A DNA stretch of 64,000 nt, from NCBI RefSeq assembly GCF_000003815.2, contig NC_049980.1, positions 13,593,570 through 13,657,569 of the forward strand, written 5' to 3'. The position numbers were made by a program, and so were the translations under genes. The notes below the pieces were generated by a model that was not told where the DNA came from, made no database searches, and was given only the letters and a program-made list of their open reading frames with translations. Positions within the stretch are counted from its first letter, which is position 1, and every line of letters starts with the position of its first letter. Source of the stretch: Branchiostoma floridae. Taxonomy: Eukaryota; Chordata; Leptocardii; Amphioxiformes; Branchiostomatidae. Shown piece after piece: positions 56,501-64,000 of this stretch.

Positions 56501-59429
56501 TCGCCTTAGTCATGGTCCTGCCCGGACTCACGCAGGGCACGCGGCTAAAACGTACTCCAGAACATTCTGTGAGACATGTTTTTTTTTCTATAAACAATAG
56601 TGACGTATATACGTGCGCGGGGTTCTTTGTGACGACAAACTAATAAACGGACAAATCGTACGTGATCTAAAACTTCGTACACGGAGACTAAGGGCAAATG
56701 CACAGGCTGGAATTTGCTATATGAACGTCTAACTTACCGTTTGTCTTACCGCGTACCGAAGCCAAGTAGTTCTAAAGGTGAACTTGTATCAAAGGGCAAA
56801 GCGACTAAACAAAAACACTGTGAACATTACCTTCAGAAGTACGGACTGTCATTCATGTATATATACATATGAATCTGTTTTTGATAAATGTTTTCTAGAC
56901 GCATGTGACTGTTCGTTTTCTTTTAGCCGTGGCGGCCGTCCCGACCCCTGGGTACTACTGGGACCTGTCAGGCAAGTGTAATCCGCAAGGGTCGTCCCAG
57001 AAACAGTGTAACAAGTCCTGTCGGTCCAAGATGGTGTATGCTAACACCGGAAATAGAACTGGCGTCGCTTCCGGGAGTCTGTACCTTGTTGCTAACGACA
57101 GAAGTGGGGCCAGTTCAACTTCTAACCTGCAGCCATGCGCCATTAAGACCGGTAAGGAACTATAAAACGTAGAAGCAATATTTTCACATCAACTTTGGCC
57201 AGTATTTTTTTTTTCAAATCCTTTGCTGTGCTGTCTGTATTCAATCAGATGCTGCTTGTTTTCACATATTCGGCACTCATTCAGACAGCAAAGTAACTTT
57301 ACGTTGGATGCTCATTGTCTTTTCGTTTCCCCTTTTCATCGCCAATCAATGTTGCAGATAGGAAGCGGAAGGATTTCATCGACTTCGGCAGTTTCCGTGG
57401 CAGCTGCCCCGCTCAGCCCGAGCTGTGCCGAGATGGCCTCACGCTGGCGGTGTGGATGAAGTGAGGGACCATTGCCACTCATTTTCAAATCCCATTTTTC
57501 CCATCTAAGGTCACAGTAAATATACTGGATGACGCCTGCGCAATTTTAACCTAAAACAACAGAGTAATTTCCGTCCTCTTTGGCTATGGACCAAATGACT
57601 ATAATCCATAAAAATTGGAAGATATGCTAGGTAGCATTGAGTATACTTGTAGGAGCGCTACTAGTGAGGTAGCCAACTTCACAAGGCCTTATTAGTTATG
57701 GTGATACTAGGCTACTGAAGTGTCAATTTTCGCACTTCTTAAACACATGATTAAAAGAGATGATGTGTTTTGGTGGCTGTGTCACGCTGTTTTGTCGCAC
57801 CAAATCGTCTTATCTTGCACAAATCGCATTGTAAAATCAAAACATCATGACTAATCATGACATACTGAAATGCAGTTTTTGTCAATACAATTAACGTGTC
57901 ACCAATCGATTTTTACGTTTCTGACTGCTTGTAACATAGGATGCAGAGGAAAGACAACACATACGGTGACGGACAGAACCCGGATCTGTACTTCATCAGT
58001 ACGGGCGGACAGACCAGGTCCAGTCGGGGCTTCTCCGTGTCGGCGGAGTGGATCTCCATGCCGTCTGTAGCCTACAGGTGGGACTCCGTGGGAGGAATGG
58101 AGTAATGTGATAATGCTTTAATGGTGATGTTAATATTACTTTAGAAAATCTTAAGTGTAATTCAATTTCTTACAATTTTATTGAAAGGTAACGATATTGA
58201 CTACAAAGACGTCAAATATGTCGAAAATCTATCAATGCTGTTAACAGATGGTACGTGCATTCAGTCGAATTTGGCTGATTTTCAAAGATATGTAGATAGA
58301 ATAAATAAAACCTAGGCGGTCGTGATCATTAATAGTGCAATGATATTCGTCAATGATAAATGTATATATTATGCAAATCAAATTTTATATTTCAAACCAT
58401 TCAAACTTTATATCTTCATAACGCCTGTACCACAGGTTCGCCCTTTGCACAACTATCCGGGATTTTGACGGTGTGTGGTTCCAGTGCACCCATGATGTCC
58501 CCGACGGTACCTGGTTTCACTTTGTGTTCACCTGGAACAAGCAGACAATGCTCAAAGTACGAACTATCGTCATTGCCTCCTTGTAAAGAGGTTTTGTTTT
58601 CGGCGTGTCTGTATGTTTGCGTTCATGTGTGCTCGTCCGGACGTTTGTATTCTAGTGTGTTTGTATTAATTTTTCTATTATACAGTACTTTCGGTAGAGT
58701 AACATAAAGTAAGTGGAAATGTGTGATCTCAAATGTCTTGCAAGAGTCACAGCAGTGAAGCTCAGAGGTGGTAAAACTAGTCGTTTATCAGACATGACTG
58801 AAATTACAGGTAAAGGGGAATGAATTACACTACTAATCAACAGGGAAGTAGTGATTTTGGTAGTCTTTTAGCGTTTTCGCAGTTAAATTTTCCATCTACT
58901 AGTCACGTTCACCGTTGATGGGCAGGAGTAGATACTACTGTTATATCGGAATTATCAACATATGATTAATGACATACAAATTAAAAAGGACATTTGAGAA
59001 ACACTATAATTCACGGAGGCTAAATTTTCTATACATGCTCAGATGGAGTAATGTAGCAATCGGTGAAGACCGGAACAACGACACACTTACAATGCAATTA
59101 CATTTCAATGACGGTCCCTTGGCAACTTTACATGTATTTAGTTATCAATCTGTGAGGTTAATGGACTTGTTTTGTATTGTTTTCCAATGACTCACACGAA
59201 CTTTTGTTGTTTTTCTGCAAAGGTTTACATTGGAGGGAATCTGAGTGGACAAACTAAAGGCCTTCTTTCCGGTGGATCTGGTAAACTGTGGTACAGCAAC
59301 CTGACACTGGGGAGGCCAAACAACTTACGGAACAGCCACCACGCCTCTGCAGCTTACAGCAACTTGAAGATTTTTGAGCGAGAACTCAGTGCTGTGGAGG
59401 TGTCCGCTTTGTACAATAGCGAACGATGA
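53516..59429 (+). CDS. Secreted coiled-coil / LamG-domain (concanavalin-like) protein (7 exons, 425 aa)
   Basis: Predicted extracellular binding protein. Exons: 53516-53661, 53998-54335, 56927-57151, 57358-57460, 57940-58077, 58436-58556 and 59223-59429, all GT-AG and in phase, ending at TGA. Exon 1 gives ATG, a moderately hydrophobic leader (about 1-22) and a small Cys cluster (C33, C46, C48). Exon 2 has a short coiled coil (about 58-90), then four DSR(V/L) repeats and a Ser/Thr/Ala-rich spacer. Exon 3 has YYWDLSGKCNPQG and paired Cys. Exons 4-7 form a LamG/pentraxin-like jelly roll, with landmarks GLTLAVWMK, DGVWFQC, GTWFHFVFTW, VYIGGNL, LTLGRP and a final FERELSAVEVSALY. Ligand is unknown. 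The leader contains an Arg, so the start is the least certain part; a 63-codon frame at 53257-53448 could be an alternative upstream exon. Confidence 0.8.
55639..56349. repeat. Tandem duplication of a 384-bp repeat
   Basis: Unit 1 (55639-56022) and unit 2 (56023-56349) both begin CCTAAGCAGACATAAATAAA and both contain GATATTATTACATCGATTAT. Both also carry the hairpin CCTCCATGACATTTCATGG. They lie in intron 2 of the LamG gene and look like a dispersed repeat duplicated in place. Confidence 0.85.
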
Positions 59430-60880
59430 AGTAAAGGCACATGTCGCAAGGTGGCGCTTTATATAAACGCTGACCACCAAGGTCAATACATGAGTAAACA
59501 ATCGTTATTCTACTCTACGTAAATACAGTTCACAACAAAAGTTCGTAGACCTCAGGCCTGCATGAAATGTATTGGGTTTCTGTAGACCTATTGGGTATTT
59601 TTGCCTTTTTGTCTGTGGTACGTGGTTGGAAAAATGAGCTTTTTACCGTGTTGGTTGTGCACCATGCAAAAGTCTGACTCTGAAATTCCATTTTCTGAAT
59701 TTGTAAGTTTGGACATGGATGAACATTACTTATTTTGGATTTCTTAAGTATGTAACCAACCACAGTACTTTGAAGTTGTTGAGACGCTACCTTTTTTTGT
59801 CTCAGATGGCCCATGCACATGTAGTTACTCTGTCACATGATATACTAATATCTTCCTATTTCAATGTACTGACCTAATGCAGCTGCTAAGTCTCCTTGGT
59901 TTGTGTTCTTCCAATGATATTCATTAAAGATTTATTTCTGGGGTGTTATTCACTTGACATCGGAATGTTACTTGCATAATTTGACCAATGATACTTTTAT
60001 CTGTAGTTCCATAGACATTAGACAATATGAATAGTGGTAGCCCCCATGCAGCAGCAACAGTTAGTCCCCAGGGTGGTATGATATTTTCATTCAATCCATC
60101 CAACCCAAACCTAAATCTCCTGTAGTATCTAAGCCAAATTTAACAGCATAATTTACTATGAAAAATGTCCTTGTCAATCCCATTTATAGATGGCAAGCTG
60201 CTGGCAATGTAGCCTGATTAAATCTCGCTTATAGCAGCCCGCCAAACATCCGCCGGCCCGCGGGGAGGGGCCAGTTACAGCCCTGGACAGCGGAGTTTGT
60301 GTTACACAGACTACTGGCAATGGAAGCTTTGAAAAGTTCAGAAGCTGTTGTAGTCAGAGCAAACACCCAGCAAACATCCCCGCAAACCAATGAGCAGGCC
60401 CAAAAACCAAGCGAATATGACTAGCCCAAAACAACAAATTACCTGTATACAGTATGGAAATGGCATTACCAAAGAAACAAAAAGAAACACAGGACAAATC
60501 ATACACATACCTTTCTCTTATGCCCACACTCTATACAGTTCTCCTCCACATTAGAAAATTGCATCTTCTTCTGTTTAAGTTCAAGTTCAACCATGATTGC
60601 CAACAGGGTAAAGGAACTTGTACCAAAACTTAAAACTCAGTACTATACAGCTCTAGAAACACCACAAAGAGTAATAAGCAAACTCCAATTATACCTGACC
60701 AACAGATATATAATCTTGTACACTCCCGTCATCTGGCAAACTGTCAGTGCCACTTAGTAACCTGATACATTGAAGGTGGCCCAGGCCAGATGATGGTTCT
60801 ACACCCAACCATAATCTGTTTTTAAAACCAAGCAGATATTGGGAGGATGCCCCAACCACACAAAAACAGGATCAACCTAT
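59430..60880. other. Region downstream of the LamG gene, no gene seen
   Basis: A dispersed-repeat-like segment near 59525-59800 has relatives near 54712 and 2765. No exon was recognised. Confidence 0.35.
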
Positions 60881-60884
60881 ACAG

Positions 60885-61460
60885 TATCAAGTTCAAGCAC
60901 AAGGAGGCCCAAAATCAAACCTGACCACCAGGACACCACAAACAACTCACGTACCAAATAGCAACACAATGGTACCTTGCGTTCCGGAGATACAGCGCAC
61001 GCCCCGTGCCCGCACAAAAGGTAACCTAAAATGTCAAGTTCAAGCACCAAGGGCGCCAAAATCAAAATTGAGCATTATTCAGCCACCGCCGACACAAGTG
61101 CCAAATATCATCGCGCCAGCACCAGCCGTTCAGAAGATATAACTCCGGAAACACCCCTCTCGGACACAAAATTCGACCTGCCGGGTCAAGTTCAAACGCG
61201 ACAAGGCCCAAAGTCAATCCTAGGCAACAGGCAACAACCCCCCACCCATGCACCAAAAATCGTCGCAATCGCCCGTATCGTTCCGGACACACAGCGCCAA
61301 AAGTGCCCCAAAAACACCAAAAATGCCACCTGCAATGTCAAGTTCAAACGCCAGGAGGCCCAAAATCAAACCTGAGTGTTAGGCTACCACCGCCAACCCA
61401 CGTACCAAAAACCGTCGTGCTCGCACCATCCGTTCACGAGATACAGCGCCCTACATCCCC
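60885..61460. repeat. Degenerate ~154-bp tandem repeats, second locus
   Basis: Units start near 60887, 61032, 61186 and 61340 with CAAGTTCAA(A/G)C, then GGAGGCCCAAAATCAAACCTG, later CCACGTACCAAA and GATACAGCGCC. Spacing is 145-154 bp. The unit is related to the array at 42330-42970. Confidence 0.75.
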
Positions 61461-61629
61461 GGCTACCGAAAAGTTCCCACCAGCATCAAAACCATACCTG
61501 CATACATGCAGGTAATTACCTTTGCTTTGTAGCTTCTGAGTGTGGCACCACTGTGTACTGACTGTATAACATTCATGTTGCAATAAAAAATTCTAGAAGC
61601 TGATAATGATATTCACAAACAATCAGCAT

Positions 61630-61935
61630 GTTTAGGGTTAGGGTCAGGTTTGTGATTAGAGCTAGCATGTTTAAGAGTGGGACAAAACTCGTGCTAGTGT
61701 TGAGTTGGGGTTGAGGTTACTGTTAGTGTTAGTGTTAAGGTTAGGGTTAGGGTTACGGTTACGGTTAGAGCTAACATGGGAAAGAGCTTGTTATAGTCAG
61801 TCAATCTTGGTATCATTGGAAACTTTCTCTTGTAAGTAGTTGTAATCTGAAAATCGTTTCCAAAACCCCTGCTTTCTTCTCGAGATGCGAGTTAATCACA
61901 ACCCTAACACTAACCGTAACCCTACCTAATAGGGT
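61630..61935. repeat. Degenerate telomere-like TTAGGG tracts
   Basis: Short GGGTTA-type runs (61632-61650, 61735-61770) and the complementary CCCTAA type (61900-61925), mixed with variants such as GGTTACGG. These are too short and degenerate to be a telomere. Confidence 0.6.
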
Positions 61936-62109
61936 AGGGGTTGGAGATGAGGTAAGGGCTAACATGGCTAACGTCGACATCAGTATCAATGAAATTCGCT
62001 AGAGAGCGCTATAGTGTAGCCTATCCGCTGCATGTTGTGACTAAGTTTTATCATCCAAATCATTTTCTTCAAAATATTGTCACCCAATTTTATCTAAGGC
62101 ATAGTGTCA

Positions 62110-62995
62110 CTATCATAAGGCCACGTTGATTTGATTATATGGATGACATCCGCGCTCGCACCAATTTTCGGCCATTTCCAAAAAAAAAAAGTTTTCGACC
62201 ACACAATAAATTGTGCAAAGCAGCTGTAAAATGAGCACAAATATTCCGTAGATTGAAAAAAAGTATCAGAAAACAGATAACTAATGCCATAAAATGCCAA
62301 AATGAATCTAAAGTCAAAGAATAAGATGTGAAAGGACTGAAAGAAAGAAAAAAAACTATTGTTGGTTGGGGGAGGTACCAGTACAGAAAATTCAGGTCCA
62401 GACGATCATTTCCAGGTCCGAACATGAACTTGGACCTGATTGTCTGTGGAAACTTGAGAACTGGCAATACTCAAAACAATGGTAATTGGTCAATTTTGCT
62501 ACAAAGGAATCTGTTTGGTGGATTATTGGACTCCCACTGCATTTTAAAATCCCATCTCCATGTAATAAAGGCTAACTGTCTCTGTGCCTTTGACTGTAGA
62601 AACTTGGTGCAATTGACTATAAACTCTACTTGACTTCGCTCTTGTTGTCTTCTTGGCCCCCTGGTTAGACCCCAAATGGCTGCCGACATAGTGTGTCAAT
62701 TTTGTAATTGGCAAAACCTGTTCCTCTGGGTTTTTTTCAGGTCTGTTGTTTTCGGATTGGTCCAAGAAGAAAAAAATGTTTTGCACCCGTATGATGTACT
62801 GGTCCCTACACCCAACTGTTGGTATACCATACTGTGTGTTTAGTCCTATGTTCAACCTTCCTGACCACTTTGATTTCATACTGAAGGCAACTTTTTTTTT
62901 TGGCCAAACTTTTTTTTTTATTCGCTCGCTCGCATCAGTTTTGGAGTTCCCGGAGGATGTCATCCATATAATTGAATCAACATGGCCTAATGTTC
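62110..62995. mobile_element. Inverted-repeat pair, possible non-autonomous element
   Basis: GATTATATGGATGACATCC near 62133 and its complement near 62956 are the cores of ~35-bp arms that match with few differences. Poly(A)/poly(T) tracts and GCTCGC words lie next to both. The ~800 bp between them has no gene. Confidence 0.45.
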
Positions 62996-64000
62996 TAGAA
63001 TATAACATATATTACGCTAATTTGATTGACCATACTATTCCCATTCATAAATTTGGTTTCTAAGAATTGTTACATATTAGCAACACTTTGATTTCTGTCA
63101 GGTCAAGGTTCTTGAAATGGAGGATCCACCATTTCACAATACTTAGGGGGTGGGAACTTCTGAGAGGGATTATCCATTTTCCGACAGTCTGGGGGTATCG
63201 GTAGAGGGGGTATCACTTCACCTGAGTTTGAGGGTGTTTAAAGAGAAATAAAAACAATACCTGGTTTAAAACGGTTTATTTGAGCATTTGTTTGACATAT
63301 TCGAGGAACACAGTGTACTATTTGTTGCCCAGGTTGTACTTGACACTTTCAAACCTTGATCATGGAAATAGATTACAACTATAACAATTATATGGCAACT
63401 GTTAACTTGTCAATTTTAATATGTATTGTTGATGTTTGTGTAAAATCAACACAATTCAGTGTACATGCCTTCAACATTGTACACTGTCAGTTGATTCCCA
63501 TTAAAATTGAATTGAATTGAGCTACAGGATAAAAAGAGTCTTTTGAGATCATTTTCTTGGATAATGTGGCTTTCTATGTCAAGTTGGCCAGTCTTGTACT
63601 AGAAAAGACACAAAATACACGGAATATAAAGCCTACGTGAGACCAAAAGACCTTCAAGAAAGAATACATGGAAAAATACATGACGAAATCAATAAACTAA
63701 TCAATATATACTATTACTGTGCCTATCAAATTTAATTTCCAACGCGAAAATTGGAAAATTGGACAAATTTTCGACTGAACAGCTCCAGTCTTTGTCAAAG
63801 AATGAACAATCCACTGCTTCTGTGACGTCACGTTATGTAGATACCATACGTCACTAGTCGGTGAGCAGTGTATATATACTATGTATATCATGATATATTT
63901 AGAAAGGCTATTGGCTACAGGAAAATCCACATTATTCGTAAAGCATTATTCACATTTCTATAAGACTGTAAAGCATTATTGACATTTCTATGTAGACTAG
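62996..64000. other. AT-rich end of window, no gene seen
   Basis: No coding, RNA or repeat structure that I can support. Confidence 0.3.

Noticed and set aside
61031-61375. 114-codon Lys/Gln/Thr-rich frame
   Set aside because: It lies wholly inside the ~154-bp degenerate tandem repeats.

Overview
This window is eukaryotic: genes are split by GT-AG introns, codons run across splice sites in phase, and transposable elements and microsatellites fill the gaps. The gene content is an N-terminally short delta-type ionotropic glutamate receptor, an intronless LRR receptor with Tyr-x-x-Ile-Pro-Asp tail motifs, a secreted LamG-domain protein, THAP/DDE transposase genes and a P2X7 C-terminal 'ballast' domain. 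Together these suggest an invertebrate deuterostome, most likely a lancelet (Branchiostoma). That identification is inference; no marker gene fixes the species. All exon models below were built by hand from reading frames, splice consensus and matching phases.

Layout. 1,175-16,292 (-): a nine-exon glutamate receptor gene of about 523 codons, with a signal peptide and the channel core but no amino-terminal domain. One of its introns holds a 4.1 kb APE-type LINE lying inside a 22-bp minisatellite. Another holds a 3.36 kb foldback palindrome bounded by TTAA. 16,293-21,085: intergenic, with a hairpin, a MITE-like element and a LINE 3' remnant. 21,086-30,918 (-): a three-exon model for an unrecognised 229-aa membrane protein. 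Its 8.8 kb first intron contains an assembly gap between inverted repeats and a tRNA-derived SINE.

33,015-40,206: a nearly complete TTAA-flanked DNA transposon, probably Kolobok-like, with 15-bp terminal inverted repeats. Its + strand carries a nine-exon gene for a THAP-domain DDE transposase (773 aa). Inside the last intron of that gene, on the opposite strand, are two in-phase exons encoding a P2X7 C-terminal (ballast) domain. The two ends of the element also share a 17-bp inverted subterminal motif containing a CRE-like site. This nested, opposed two-gene transposon is the most interesting object in the window, because it offers a vehicle for spreading ballast domains through invertebrate genomes.

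40,207-48,700: repeat-rich intergenic DNA (degenerate ~150-bp repeats, microsatellites, a tRNA-like SINE, a gap). 48,719-51,313 (-): a single-exon 864-aa LRR transmembrane receptor, flanked by oppositely oriented arrays of one 18-bp repeat. 53,516-59,429 (+): a seven-exon, 425-aa secreted coiled-coil/LamG protein. 59,430-64,000: repeats only. Three 100-N gaps lie at 24,876-24,975, 39,842-39,941 and 47,595-47,694.
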